In this document: in pieces, positions 1 to 12,664 of the stretch
Numbering within the stretch: the first letter of the stretch is position 1
Layout of the letters: each line of letters opens with the position of its first letter
Origin: Meandrina meandrites
Taxonomy: Eukaryota; Cnidaria; Anthozoa; Scleractinia; Meandrinidae
Assembly (NCBI GenBank): GCA_963693305.1
Contig: OY855910.1
Location: 24,644,359-24,708,358, forward strand
DNA length: 64,000 nucleotides
Direction of reading: 5' to 3'
Made by a program: the position numbers and the translations under genes
Notes under the pieces: model-generated
Seen by the model: only the letters and a program-made list of their open reading frames with translations
Told to the model about the DNA's origin: nothing
Database searches by the model: none

Positions 1-630
1 TAAATGATTTGATAAAAAAGCCAGAGTGCCAGAGTGAATGTCGCGATACGTTTTACGGCTCGCTGAACATAAAAGTTCTGTACGTTTTATTTTTATGGTG
101 TTTATTCAGACAGTTTAGTGAGACGAAACCCTTTAACTATAAAAGGGTTTAATCTGCGCCTGCTTAAAAACAGTTTTGTTTAAGGAGTTTTGGCCGTGGA
201 ATAAAATTTATTTATCGCCAGTTCACTTTTGTGATGGACCTGATTACCAGCCACTGTTCTCGGGGAATGAGTGTTTTGATTTCTGACGTCGCGAATTAAT
301 GCAAACAGTGGATTCGACAGGGAAAAAAATTGCTTACCTTTTGAAGCCATGAGCCATAAGCCACAAGCGATCTGGCAACTCTGGAGCAGGTGTGTGCTTG
401 AAATCTAAAAATGGCACGAAACTATCTGTCTCCAGTTGAAAACTGTCTCCGGTTGAAAACCAAACTACTGATGTTTATTTTAGCTATCTGACATTTTTGA
501 CGATAATATTTACAGTACAGTTAAACGGTACTTTTGTAAAAAATTGTAAAAAGAAAATTGACTCGAACTTGACTCGTGACTCGAACTTGACTCGGGCTTG
601 AACTTGACTCGTGCTACAATCAAACTGGCA
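1..630. other. Left-edge sequence without a gene
   Basis: No supportable coding region. The similarity shared with the other CUB gene copies (intron 2) stops near 630, so a rearrangement or insertion border lies there. Positions about 553-612 hold a degenerate tandem repeat of the unit CTCGAACTTGA. Exon 3 of CUB-L, expected about 0.7 kb past exon 2, is therefore not in the window. Confidence 0.5.
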
Positions 631-732
631 TCAATAGATTTAATGATCTTGGATGCTGGACCAACTCAATTTGTAATTTCATTACAATGTACATGTACAC
701 ACAAGAAATTACATTATAAGAACAGCACTTAC

Positions 733-765
733 GATTTGATGCCACATAGCCAACCAGAAAAGCAA
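733..765 (-). CDS. CUB-L exon 2 (second half of signal peptide)
   Basis: A 33-nt exon on the minus strand. It is preceded by a pyrimidine-rich acceptor ending TTGCAG and followed by donor GTAAGT. With one base carried from exon 1 it reads L-AFLVGYVASN and leaves one base for exon 3 (phase 1 in and out). The same exon, nearly base for base, occurs at 22667-22699 and 60139-60171, and a diverged version at 50068-50100. The hydrophobic run followed by VAS is what the end of a signal peptide should look like. The exon is too short to call without the copies. The next exon lies beyond the left edge. Confidence 0.75.
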
Positions 766-2817
766 CTGCAAGTAAAAGGGAAGACTATGTCATGACAGAA
801 TAAATAAATACTGGTACACAGAGGTCTGTAAAATTGTTCATATACATCTTGCAATGTGTTTATCAATAGTTTGGCTTACTGTCCTTAAAATAAATACTAA
901 CAATAACTAATACCTACCTACTAACTAATACCTACCTCCAGAGGGAAAAGTTAGAGGGCTGCAAGTAACATTTTTAAGCTTACAATGGAAATGAACCAAA
1001 ACAATAAAATTTAATAGCCTGTGGAAATTTACTTGTTGTTCCTGATAATCTTCCGATCTTTAAAATTAATTAAAAGAGTTTATGGGACTTACATGGCAAA
1101 ACGAGGTGCCTTACCACCCATCAACTTTATTCAAAACAATCTTCAAGTTTTTTTCAAGTTTGGTGGATCAGTTAAATTGGAGAATTTTTGCACTGAAAGC
1201 TAGAGGAATATTAGAATAGATTAACCATGTACTATTTCGATCACTGACCTTGAACTATCTTTCAACTACCCATACACAACAGAATTGGGGCACAGTACCC
1301 ATTCCTGAGTGCAAGGTCTAGGGGAACTAAAGGGCACTTGGGTACTTGGTTTCCAGTGTCTGACTAACACAGCACAATTTTTCTGTTGGTGGCCAGGAAC
1401 CAGTGCTTGACTACCAAGTTTCAACCCAGCGTAATATCACTGGTCTTAAAAATGGAAATCTTGCTAATTTCACTGACTCTTTTCCATTAACTTTTTGGAA
1501 CCTATTTTGTACTACAACATTTTTAGTACATGTAGTTGATAAGAAAATGCGCAGAGTTCTGCTAAGGGCAAACTCTCTTGTGCCTGTTCCATGAACCTAG
1601 ACACATTTGAGTTTTGATTGTTTTGAATAATGAAGTTGCCAAAAGGTCTTGCTAGCAGCATGCTACATACTATACACATTGTTTAAAACTTAAATGTCAT
1701 GTCATGGGATCATCAGTACTTTAGATGCTCAACAAGCTTTCTCCATTCTTGTCAGTCCAATGGAAGCGGTGAACCTTGCCCCCAGTTAAGGTTCAGAGAT
1801 TAGAGTTCTGCCTCAGCAGTCCTCATCTAGCTAGATCTCAGGAGGTCTCTTTTCCTTTTACCCTTGTACGACTTGTACATTAACTTAAATATTCAAATTC
1901 ACTCTCACACTGTAACTGAAGATGACAGTTGAAACTGTCGAAACAAAATTGTCTTTAAAACTAACACATCTTGTCTTTTTCTTGAAACCAATAATGAAAT
2001 TCTGGTTAAAGAGTTGAAGTTTAAAAGTGTAACATTAAAATCTTATTTCTATAAAAAAAGCATTTATTAACTGTTGGAATGTTACTGTATGAGGATTACA
2101 TATCAATAACAATTAAATATTGTAAACAGCCAACAAATATGCATAACTATATGTACATGTATTATGTTGTTACATGCTATGATATAAAATATTAATTGTT
2201 ATGTAGATGAAAAGAATTTACAACATTATGCTGAGAAAAAGTGAATTGTACATTCAGGTTTAGCTTTTAATGTTTACTGGAAGAGAAAAGGTACATGTAT
2301 TTCTTTTGTGGAAACAAAAACATTAGACGAGTCCATTATTTTAAAAGACAATATCAAAGAAAAACCTCACAAAGCTAGCGCGGTGACATTATTATGTCCA
2401 ATACAGCTAGGCGTCAGTCATTCAAATTGTATAAAGCTTTCGTTCAACTTTAGCTGGCTTCCATGACGCCATAAAACAGCAAGAAATAAAGGCTATAACG
2501 ACATACAAATGCAGGAATCGGACCCTGTTGATATCTTTCTAATGAATGTTAAAAACGTGCATGAAGTAATTTTACACTCGAGAAAATGTTACTTCAGTTA
2601 CTAATTAACATCGCTTCAAGAACTTCGATAGAAAATATTAAAGCGCTAGCTAAATTTGAACAAAAAGATCGAAGCCTACAACCACAGCTAATACTTTGAA
2701 ACAGATATTTAGAAATGCCAGTCACATTCTAACTAAAACTGCAACGTTTGTAAGGTCATAACGTCATGCTTACATGAAAATATAGCCAACATCAATGAAG
2801 TTTCAGAATATACTCAC
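766..2817 (-). other. Intron 1 of CUB-L
   Basis: Non-coding. It is colinear with intron 1 of CUB-1 (22700-27026) and, inverted, of CUB-4, apart from insertions present in those copies but absent here. This makes it the best empty-site reference for the 24.2-kb, 25.0-kb and 57.8-kb insertions. Short open frames here (for example 1403-1594) recur in the other introns with changes and have no codon-level conservation, so I do not call them genes. Confidence 0.6.
1916..1953 (+). ncRNA. Hammerhead-like motif (degenerate)
   Basis: CTGAAGA, then a hairpin GACAGTT/AACTGTC, then GAAAC and a TGTC. This is the order of a hammerhead core (CUGANGA, stem II, GAA, short stem III, cleavage triplet). There is one extra U between CUGANGA and stem II. 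It is a paralogue of the motif at 23985-24018. Hammerheads are known in Penelope-like elements, and I infer that source. Activity is unknown. Confidence 0.35.
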
Positions 2818-2848
2818 GAATCATATGCAACGCCCAAACAACGGCCAT
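2818..2848 (-). CDS. CUB-L exon 1 (start of signal peptide)
   Basis: The ATG is on the minus strand at 2848, in context aaaATGG. It reads MAVVWALHMI plus one base and ends at a GTGAG donor. Joined to exon 2 (765-733) the leader is MAVVWALHMI-LAFLVGYVASN, a typical signal peptide with a hydrophobic core and small residues before the expected cut. The same exon occurs at 27027-27057 (MAFVWSLHMI), 54217-54247 (MAFVWALHMI) and, longer, at 44610-44652. About 60 bases upstream of the ATG are also conserved between copies. It was chosen because phase, donor and leader all fit. Confidence 0.75.
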
Positions 2849-3184
2849 TTTGAAAGATCGCTGAACCACAATCGGATCGTCACACGCTAGAAACCTTGGA
2901 ATTGTTTTCGCGGAGAACTGAACAGCTTGCCTCAGTATTTGCTTTAACCAAGCTGTATAGCTTTGGAAACAGGTTAATAAAATTCTGACAAGCGGACGAA
3001 AATAGATGTGACCCAGTATTTGCAAGGCCGCTTAGCTTCCGCCCACTCATCAAAACAGCTTTGCAGCCACCCCTGTAACAAAGAATGAATTGGATTGGAC
3101 TCTAGGAAGAGTGGATTATCGGAATGGCCGTAGGACCACGGCTCCAGAAGGCAAATAAGATGTCTGTAAAGAAATATTTGATTA
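2849..3184 (-). promoter_or_regulatory. 5' flank of CUB-L, shared with CUB-1 and CUB-4
   Basis: This segment is shared with 27058-27193 plus 28631-28886 (CUB-1) and, inverted, with 53860-54216 (CUB-4). It should hold the 5' UTR and promoter, but no TATA box or initiator is clear enough to call. Homology breaks at 3184, where a TTA-flanked transposon enters, and resumes near 16986. Confidence 0.45.
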
Positions 3185-3505
3185 GGGCCGATTCGCACTA
3201 GCGGACAAGTTTTAAATGTCATAACATTTTTGAGAAAAACAAAATTGTCGCGACAAGTCATAGACATTTTGAAGTAAACAAAAGGTGTAATTATTATTAC
3301 AATAGCTCTGCAGGTGCTACTGGCATCCTGGTACATTTCTCGGCACGGTCGTCTTGTGCAAATATCAAATAATCAGGCAGGTCCACGTGGTGAAATATTT
3401 TAAAACGATTTGCATTTGAAGTGTGCGTGAAGTGATGTTTTTGTGCTGACCTGCGGGGAAAATGTGGCAAGTAAACTATTTCTTTTCCCCTCCATTTATC
3501 GGCAC

Positions 3506-4871
3506 CAACCTCGTTCCCAGGGCCTACTCCGCTTTCAAGATGGCGGCTGGGCGCGGAGAAGACCCTGATTTATACTGATATAACACCCACGCTGATTGGC
3601 CCAAAGATATGGACATTCTTACATCAGTCGTGATTGGTCAAAACACTCTTCGTTGCAAAATGGCCGACTTGTGGAGTTGTATTTTGATTTTCTTCTGTAA
3701 TTGAAACGAAGTTATTGCCAGTTAAATATTCCCCGTGTTGTTTCAATTATTCACGGCAATTAAAGGAAGAGCTGAAGTTGACGTTGGACCGTAAATTTAT
3801 TTGAAATTCCTCAAGGCTCAAGATCAAGAGGTGAAATGAAGGTGATTAGATCGATTGATGACTAGTTTTAAATAGATTCTGTCAGCCAGGAGTTGTAGTT
3901 GATTAAATGTATATCGTATTGCCCGAAGCCCGTAACAGTGACGGAAACCCAAATGTATAAATTTCTGGCGCAAAGGTTTTCACTCGTAAATTAGGCGATT
4001 TGTGATTAAATTTATACAAGATTTGAGCGATTAATTATGAATATTTACTTAGAGGGCAAGATACAATCAAATGTCTTTCCCTGAAAGTTATTGCAAAGGC
4101 ATATTTCAATCCTAAGTTAGGCCGTGGTCTGTGAGAATTTAATGGGTCTAAATGTGCCTATATATATATGCAGATCAGTCAAAGTGTCTAATTGCCTTCT
4201 TTTTGTCTTTGTTATCGACCTTCTAAACAGGCTGGTTTACTGTAAAATGCCAATTTATCACATAATTTAAGGTACCCGCCCAGGCAAATTTGGTGCATTT
4301 TTGACCATATTAAAGACAGGGATATTTTCACTCAAAATTCTTCAAACCTTCCACACATAGTCATTGTTAACTGATAAATATGTTGCCAATATTTTTTTGG
4401 CACCACAACCGCTCAATATGTTAATAATTAACTTTATTATTAACACCTAATCTTTAACATTTTTACGTTTTTCCAGCTGCCATGTAGTTGTTGAACAATA
4501 ATGCAACTTTATTATGATTCCTCATCAAACAACACAAGAATCTGTGGTTGGGTTCTCGGATATAAAAAAATTTCAAAAAGATATCAGTAATATTTTATAT
4601 TTTGTAATTACCTCTAATATCTGTGGCCACCAAACCCACAGTATCGAGTCTAGCTAGGTTCCCAACCACACGATCGTAGACAATCACCAGTACGAACTAC
4701 ATACCGAATTTCATTTGAAAATGTTCTATCGTTCTGGAATAAAATGAGATTTTCTGAAACCCTGCTGGACAAGAAGTTCAAATTGAACTCAAATGTAGCA
4801 AAAATTCCGTGAAAAATCCTGCAAAATCCATGTTATTGAAGAGTTTCAAGTCCCTCGTGTTCGATGCCGCC
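3506..4871. other. Left arm of the 12.1-kb element, no gene seen
   Basis: AT-rich sequence with no open frame worth calling on either strand. Apart from the 44-base terminal repeat, the arm is unlike the right arm. Confidence 0.5.
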
Positions 4872-5070
4872 ATACAAGCATCAAGAGTTTCGCGCTTCCA
4901 GTTGGAACGTAATGCATCTTGGGATATATTTGGTCAAAAAGTGAGCACCATTTCAACATGAAGTCAAGAATCAAACAAACAAAACAGGGAATTTACTGAG
5001 GAAAATTACGGCTGGGTTGCCAGAAACCTAGAAAAATATCAAAAGCTGCAACGATCTAGCGCCTAAAGGA
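4872..5070. repeat. Left arm of a 200-bp inverted repeat pair
   Basis: Matches 12665-12868 in inverted orientation, roughly 90% by eye. The two arms enclose the 5.2-kb and 7.6-kb elements. They could be the ends of yet another element or two independent insertions. No target duplication was found. Confidence 0.55.
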
Positions 5071-5240
5071 CAGCTGAGGGCTAGAGGGATACCAGTGTAA
5101 AACAAAACCATAAAAAGAACTGGCAGAACCGATGATTTGTCGGGAGAACTGGAAGAGTGCGAGTATATTTATGCTTATAGTTGACCACAACACAGCCCGG
5201 TAATATCCTCAATGTTGTTTTAATTCATTGCGATTTAATA

Positions 5241-7426
5241 GCGGAGCTCCCGCGGGCGCCGAAGGCGCCCGCGGGCGGAGCACCATTGCTATAGAAATTG
5301 GTAACCCATCAAGCCGAGAAAATTTGGATGTCACGTCCGTCCGTCCGTCCGTCCGTCCGTCCGTCCGTACGCACGGATTAGGGCTGGGGACGAGTTTGTC
5401 TTTGTCCTTGATTTGGAGTCCTTCTCTGGCAAACAGTAACACAAAAACATTTTTTGGTTTGTCGAGAGTTAACTTATTTGTCGTAGAAATTTGTTAAAAC
5501 ACTGTGTCACTTCAGGTTGTTTTTTCTCGCGTTTTCTTATGATCTGGACATTACATTGCAACTTAAACGAAGCGATTGGATGAAAGGGCGCTAAAATAGT
5601 TGGTACGTTGTTCACCTTTTAACCTGAATGAAAGACGTGAAGAGAGCATGCTGGAAAACATAGTGCTTCGTGAATATTTCTCACTCTATTTACTCATCAA
5701 CTTTATGGAAACCTCATGCCAAATGATCTAGGACAACCGCTTAACGGGATGATCCGAAATAATTGCCGACTTGAATATGATATACATCGGAAAACACCGA
5801 GAGTTGAAGCACTGCGGCTGACCTTGGCTGAAAAGCTGCTGAAAAGTTAATTGAACTGGAATAAAAGCGAGCTCAGAGCCGGTGAAGTTCACTAAGTGAT
5901 GGACAAAAGACTGCTAACAGACCTAACAGCTACACCGAAAGGAAAGGAGAGATCGATCTTCGCCGATAATTCAAAACACTGTAAGAACTTATATGTCGGT
6001 GGTGTTGGAGTAAGCTTACAACGAGTGGCGTGTTCGCTTCCGATATTATTGTGCTGGTTTGAAATTTTAGCCCTGCAGAATTTACAAGCCTTCTCCAAAC
6101 ATGAGGTAACAAACGTAAATGTATGCACTAAGCATTAGTCTTTTTTGTTGTGCATGAGAATCTGTTTATACTTCATTTATGAGCGAATTTGAAGTTGTGT
6201 CGGTTTCGCATCTTTTCGTAAATATTTACAATTCAATTAATGCTGCTCTCAAAGTTGAAAATGTTTGTACATTTTATACAGACATTGTTTATTAAATAGT
6301 TCATTTGGACTAATTGTTTGGTGTTTTAGTTAGTCGAGTTAACTGTGATGTTCATTATTGGATTTTAAAAACAATATTAAATTATTAAGCTTCAAAATCA
6401 CGATTTCGATTTGTAAAAATCCTGCAAACAAAAACGAGTAAAACTACTCAGCGATACTGCACACCAAGATATTTTTAAGTGGTCTATTATCCAACCGCTC
6501 TTTTTGATACTCGATTGCATTTGTTTTGTTTCTCTTACCAGCGAGTGCGTTGAAATGATCTTGAAATCTTGCACGGGTAAACCAATATATATTTCGCCGA
6601 TTTCGTTGCAAGTTACCCGTGTTTGGCTCAGTGAGTTCAGACTACCTCCCGGGCTTTCCCTACCGCATATTTGCTTACCAGAAATGAAGAAAATTAAATC
6701 AGTTCTCTGCGTAAAATTCCCTTAGGTATTTAGCAACGCATACGATAAAACAGAATTAGATTATTATCATGCAACTCAAACCGCAGCGAAAAGACAGAGG
6801 ACGGTTCAAAACAACATTGTAAGCTTTATTCTAAGTTAGCGTGCACTACTTCCCAAATCACAAACTGTCACAATTCTTACACAAAATCTGACTTACAAAA
6901 CCGGCACCATCAATTTGCAGAGTTTGTTTTGCTGTGGTGATTTTCTCAGTTTGCCGTGATGTGAGTTTATTTGGTTTACTGTGTTTAGCAGCGATTTACT
7001 TTATTTTTCTGTACTTTTTTTTGCCTTGAGTTGATTTTTTGCCCTTACTGTTTTGTATTAAATCAAAACAAGATCAAGGTCCTTTTTACATTGAATAACT
7101 CATAAAGGTGTATTAATGTAGTGTACAGTAAACGTTGTAAAAAGTTTTACAAAGATATCTGTTGTGTGCTCCTACGTGCGTACGTGAGGAACCCAATAAA
7201 GTGCACTCGTCAATTTCGGTTTACCTCGAAATATGTTGACATCGCTTTCGTCAACAAAACCGTGAGAGGTTTTTACATGTAAGATATTTTATACTTAAAA
7301 GTTTAACCATGAGCGATTAAAAACTAATTTATTTTGTACCACTGTATAAGCTTAGAAATAGTGTGGCTACTTATTTGCTAATGATAAATGGGAGCTCCGC
7401 TTTTAGGCCTGCCTAAATCTATATAT
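5241..7426 (+). mobile_element. 2.2-kb TA-flanked element with CCGT array, copy 1
   Basis: It begins GCGGAGCTCC and ends in a segment holding the inverse GGAGCTCCGC followed by a short AT-rich tail, with TA outside both ends (5239-5240 and 7427-7428). It shares its whole layout with 57835-59980 in opposite orientation. Near the left end are a long GC-rich palindrome (5250-5280) and a CCGT tandem array (about 5333-5367). A region around 5890-6130 stays partly open in both copies but its reading frame is not conserved, so I treat it as non-coding. The element is probably non-autonomous. Confidence 0.65.
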
Positions 7427-8437
7427 TATCTGACTTAACAGAAGAACAAAACGCTTTACATACAAACAACAAACGCAATAATTGCATTCAAATTCTTTTG
7501 CCGGTTTATATTTCAATCGACGAACTCACAAGAATTCCATTTACAAAATTGGTTTTCAACTGTTTAGACTGGGACAAATTCTGAGAAAGGCTGCTTTTAA
7601 AACTTCTGTCGGCAAACTCGAGGAAAAGTTGGTAAATACACTTTTTTAAGTCAAAATTACGTGCTGAACACGAAAAAATTGTTTACCAAGCTTGATTTTG
7701 AGTTTTAAATCTCGAAATCTGGCTTTTAAAAAACGGAACTAAATACCGGACATGGAAACGAGGCTAAACTGTTTTCCTTTCTAAAAAGCTTGTTTGGAAT
7801 CGAATTGTTTTCCCAAAACAGCTTAATATATTTGTCTCATTCTCTTTAATATAATTTGATGGTGGCTTCTTAAATTATACACGAAACATTGAAATATATA
7901 TCTTTTTTATTTCGTGTTTTTTTTTTTTTTGCGCTCGGAGCAAGAAAACGTTTTTTGTATTCCAGAAATTTAAGGGTCAAAAAAATATATATTTAGGTGT
8001 TTTTTTAATAACCGGTTTCACTTTTTTCAGCTCTTTACAAAATATTTGTTTTTGATTCAACATTTGAAACAAACCGATTCATATGTTTACGGTCTGATTC
8101 TGGTCAGAATCGTAACTTGCTGATGCGTTTCAGAATCGCATTGTTTTCGTAAAGGAATTGAACGCGAAAAAAACAAATGAATTGTGGCGCTGAGTCTTCG
8201 GAAAGGAAAAAATCGCTAAGCACTGACAGGGATTAATTTTTTTTGTTTCAGGGGAAGACATTTTCATCCGAGAAAATGTAAGCTCATTCAAAAGTTGTAA
8301 ATTGCATCGCCCAATCTATAGTCGTATTTGGACAAAGTAGAGTTGCCTGGCTGCTAATTCGAAGTACGTTGACTGTTAGAGATCCATGGCAGGTAGTGGT
8401 AACAGTTTTAAAAAATAACATAAGTAACATTTGAAAA

Positions 8438-11330
8438 ATGGAAGAACGGGCAACTTTAAAAAGATCTGCGCCTGCTTTTTCCTCAAGTTAAGCGAGTGTA
8501 TTATTTGCCAGGAGTCAAAAAGGATATCCTGTTCAGCCCAACAGTGCAAGGTTTGCGTTCACTAAAAGAATCATCCGAGGAGAGACGAAAAGTAAGAAAC
8601 ACTGCCAACACAGAAACAATTGACAGGATATTGAATGCAGTTGGCACGGAGAAAGCAGAGGAATTGCATTGGCACAATAGCTGCTATGCAAAGTATACTG
8701 ATAAGGGTAAGATAAGTAGATTAATAAGATCGCTAGATTCTTCAAATGAGCTTTCTCCACCCGGACTGACCGCAAATACAGCACTTCGCAGCAGAACTCT
8801 CCCGACCGACTGGGAACTATGCATGTTTTGTCAAGACGGAGAAACGCCTGAAAAGCAGACACTGTGTTCAGTAACAACTTTTAAAATGAGTCAGCAGATC
8901 CTCGAGGGAGCGAAGTGCGAACACGACCTTTCTTTGCGTTTGGCAGGTGTAAATGAACTTATAGCGGCTGAGGGCAAATATCATCCAAAATGCTATAAAA
9001 AATTCATGAGAAATGTATCGCGGTCAAGTAATGTAGCAAAAGATGAAAGTGGAACAGTGCTGTTGTGGCTTATCGATGAGTTAAAAAGTCTGCAGAACAA
9101 GATCATACTTTGGAGCTTAAGAAAGTTTGGCTCCGCTAAAGCTCCCAAGCTGCTGAGAAAACCATTGAAATCCCTCCCTCATTTAGAAGTCGCATGAGCA
9201 CATTCCAGGAATACATCGCACCGCATGTTGCAGACTTTTATGATTTTGTCTTTTGCCAAACAGTGTTAGTGCCTATTAAATTCAGCCACATTCCTGTCTC
9301 GCAAGTTTTGAATCAACAAACCCAGTCAGAGCCTGCCATGCCCGTTTATCAACCTGATGAAAGACATGATTTTCCCTCAATGGTACACGTGGCATTGAAG
9401 CTTCGCTCTGATATAATAGCGCAGCCTTCCCAACAGGGGCTGAACGTCTGCTAGGAAGATGCTATCGTATGCGTCCCAGATAGTTTGTATATGTTCATAA
9501 GGCTTATGACTGTTATGATAGGTGGACTGTCTCTCCTTGAGAAGGGCTGAACGATTGTGAGGACGACAGTGACATCGCTGATCATGATGGTGGGGATAAT
9601 GATGATGACGAAAATGATGATGACGATGATGATGATGAGGCAGAGTTTGATCTAGATATCGATAACGTCGTTGAAGACGAAAAAAAAAAAAGCCGAGTAA
9701 ACGACAAAATGTTCGGGTGAGAAAACAAGAAGATCTTACAGAAACTAGAGTGATTAGCATCGCACAGGATCTGGTGTACAATGTGAGTGGAGCCGGAGGT
9801 GGACACCCAAACACGTTGGTCTTGCCAGTAGCCTTCACCAGGCGACACGATCGAAGAAACTGGTAGACATGTTTCATAATACCGGTCATACAATCAGCTT
9901 CTGGGACGTTCGTCGAGTCGATACTGCCCTCGCCAAGCACACACTTTCAACGATGAACGCAGAAATATTCTTCAGAAATATCCTTCAGCGCATCATTACA
10001 GCGTACGACGTTGGTAGAAGAGTAGATTTACCTCGAATCCTCAGCCATGAATTAATGAAAGTCCCAGTAGCTATTGCAGATACCAGTGGTCAGCTGCGCA
10101 CTGGAAATAAGTCGGTGATGATGGAGCTGCTGTCTAGCGGGACGGAACGTCCTCGGGTCACACCAGTCGTAGGACGATCGACATTAGTAGCAGATGGTCA
10201 AGCATTGGTCATGAGTCTAGGACGACCTTCAGAGTGCAACACTTTTGATGATCTCGCGGATAAATTTGTGAAAGCTGTGTTTGTCTCGGAAAGGATTTTG
10301 ATCTAATAGATGTAACGTTTGACAGATACAGGGAGACATCGATCAAGTGTGCAACTAGAAGGAAGCGTTCCCGAGGCCACCCACCCATTAGAAGAGTTAT
10401 TGAAGATGGCTCCGTACCTCGACTAAGTCCTGGTCTAACTTTCTGGCTCTTGATGAAAACAAGGCAGATCTAGCACGTTTTCCGCTAAGAAAAGCTAATT
10501 GCAGGAGCCACAGCTAATAAAATCATCATTGTTGTCGGCGGATTTAAGGAGGAAGATACGGTCAAGTGTTCCTGCACGAAAATCGACATCAGAGCCCTTA
10601 AAGGATTCCATGAAGAGGCGGACACTCGAATGATTCTGCATTGTTTACTCTCAGATGTAGAGTTCCTTGTCGTTTCATGCCAAGACACGGATGTGTTTCT
10701 CCTTTTAGTTTCCCACTTTGACAAAATGAGCTGCAAGCAATTGTGGATGAAAGCTGGTACGTCTAAGAAGCCTAAGTATCTGCCAATTCACATGATTCGG
10801 GAGAATCTAAAGTAAACAATCCCTGGGGTGGAAACCATTCTCTCCTTCCATGCGGTAACCGGCTGTGACACTACTTAACAGGCCACAGCAAGAAAACGTC
10901 ATGGAAGACGTCCATAGAACACCAGATGCTCCTGAGAAACCTAGGAAATGGTGATCTGGATGATTCGACAGTGAGGTCCTTTGAGAAGTTCATTTGCAGA
11001 ATCTATAGTGTAACTGATGCAGAGAACTGCAATGAAGCGCGCGCAACGTTGTTTTCTAGATGCCGGTCACCAGAACCTCTTCCCCCAACGAGTGATGCAG
11101 CGCGATGGCATATTCGAAGGGCGCACTTCCAAGCAATGGTATGGAAACAAGCGCATGTTACACATCCTTATGCCTCTGTCCCCCGTACCTTAAAATTGTG
11201 AGGTGATGGTTAACTGCGGCTGCAAATCAGGATGTAAATCAAAGAAGTGTAGTTGCCGTAGTGTGGGACTGCCATGCAAAGAAGCATGCAAAAACAGAAG
11301 CTCTGAAGAAGTAGTTTTTAGTATATGTCT
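8438..11330 (+). pseudogene. Decayed transposon protein: paired CxxC/HxxC modules, acidic tract, PIN/FEN-like core, CXC motif
   Basis: The likely start is the ATG at 8438 (MEERATLK). The gene then runs in pieces through different frames: 8496-9196, 9194-9454, 9869-10306, about 10310-10815, 10926-11201 and on to 11330. Visible parts in order: CIICQ (about 8498) with HWHNSCYAKY; a second module CMFCQ (about 8821) with KYHPKCYKKFMR; a D/E-rich tract (9550-9680) ending at an A-run frameshift; a conserved middle; HEEADTRMILH (about 10605); DTDVFLLL (about 10685); TGCDTT (about 10861); and a cysteine motif CGCKSGC...KCSC...C...C (11214-11295), which matches a tesmin/TSO1 CXC half. The family is multi-copy in cnidarians and fish to my knowledge. 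Its mobility here is inferred from the surrounding TIRs. Stops and frameshifts make this copy non-functional. Confidence 0.65.
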
Positions 11331-11509
11331 GTTAAAAAACTGACATGAAATTCGATAATCTAAAAGCCAGTAACGTTACCAAAACACACAATGGATTTTA
11401 CGCTCTCTCCAATATATTCACTTGCTCTATTTTCAAGAAAATATTTACAGTTATCAATCCCTTTTTCGCAATTTCGAGAACTTGTGTGCACCTCCCTCCA
11501 CGTAACTAC

Positions 11510-11860
11510 GATATATAGCTTTTAGCCTCATTTTCAAGAGTCACGTTACCAGATGACCATGTAATCAGCATGTCGTAGACACGAAATTGTTTTAAAAAAC
11601 ATACTGTTTGTATCGTGTGCTGACTTGGGTGAGATTTTAACTGCTTTAGTGTGTTTTGTAAGGAGGTACGACATATAGCCTACTATATATAGCTTTTAGC
11701 CTCGTTTTCAAGAGTCACGTGACCAGATGACCATGTGATCAGCATGTCGTAGACACTAAATCTTTTTTAAAAACATACTGTATGTTATCTACTGTTGATT
11801 TGGGTGAAATTTTAACTGCTTTAGTGTGTTCATAAGGAGGTACGATATATAGCCTCCCTT
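11510..11860 (+). repeat. Two-unit tandem repeat in the transposon 3' region
   Basis: Two units of about 175 bp, each starting TATATAGCTTTTAGCCT and holding CAGATGACCATGT and GCATGTCGTAGACAC. They lie between the gene and the right terminal repeat. They could be sub-terminal transposase-binding repeats or a chance duplication. Confidence 0.6.
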
Positions 11861-12664
11861 TCATGTCTTAATTGCGTATGCTAATGAAAATTACTGATTT
11901 GAAGGTCAAAATGGCCAAATCCAGCTTGGTAAACAAACTTTTCGTGTTCAGCGCATAATTTTAACCTAGAAAAGTATGTTTACCAACTTTTCCTCGAATT
12001 TGCCGACAGAAGTTCACTTTTACGAAAGTTGTCCCAGTCTAGTTCAAATAAAAGAAAGCTGAACTGATTACGTTTATCTTTTTTATTATTTCATGTCAGT
12101 TACTTTTGCCAAAAACTCTACAAGGGAACTTCAAACAAAGTAGTAATTGCGTGTTTGTTTAAGTTATATTCGAATTTCTCACTTGATCGTGCGCTATTTT
12201 GGCACACATTTAAGGAAATTAAAATCACAACAATGCGAGATCTAAATTCGTTTTGACCCTGGTGTATGAAATATTCGGTTAAAAGACACGATTTTCAATT
12301 TACTAAAGTGATAGTATCGATGGTTTGAGAAGCATTTATTTTATGCGAAAATAGTTAATATTCTCACGAGCACATATTTTAATTAATCGGCAAAGTCGTC
12401 AAAAACGTAACAGAGCCATTCGAAAATTCATTTGAAGCCTCACACACCGAAGCCCGAGGTAAAATGGCTAGCTCTTTATTCGTCAAACTGATGCTGTTCA
12501 TCATTCAACGGGCACTACAGTATCTTGCTACAAACCTTCAGGAAGCGATTGTCCGCGTGAGCAAATTGCAGAAGTTCGCACTACAATCACTGAATTTTAA
12601 CTACATCGCGAATATTATAATTACTTATCATGCTGAGGTCAACTTCCATAAAATACAATCTTCA

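Larger units (their letters stand above)
7565..12041 (+). mobile_element. 4.5-kb TIR DNA transposon with a CXC/nuclease-like gene
   Basis: Inverted terminal repeats of about 130 bp (7565-7700 and 11925-12041) begin TAGACTGGGACAA and agree at roughly 85% by eye. GTT stands outside both ends (7562-7564 and 12042-12044), a possible 3-bp target duplication. Between the repeats lies one decayed gene on the plus strand (8438-11330), then a tandem repeat and non-coding sequence. The size, single gene and terminal repeats fit an autonomous DNA transposon, now dead. I do not recognise the superfamily: no DDE transposase is seen. Confidence 0.65.

Noticed and set aside
2974..3336. 120-codon minus-strand open frame upstream of CUB-L
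   Set aside because: It crosses the border at 3184 between host flank and transposon and is not kept open in the other flank copies.
5209..5497. Overlapping open frames with RTDGRTDGRTD and VRPSVRPSVR repeats
   Set aside because: They are translations of the CCGT tandem array and its surroundings in a non-coding element.
9377..9940. 187-codon minus-strand frame rich in His, Arg and Ser
   Set aside because: Antisense of the acidic tract and middle part of the transposon gene. The low-complexity GAT repeat keeps it open.
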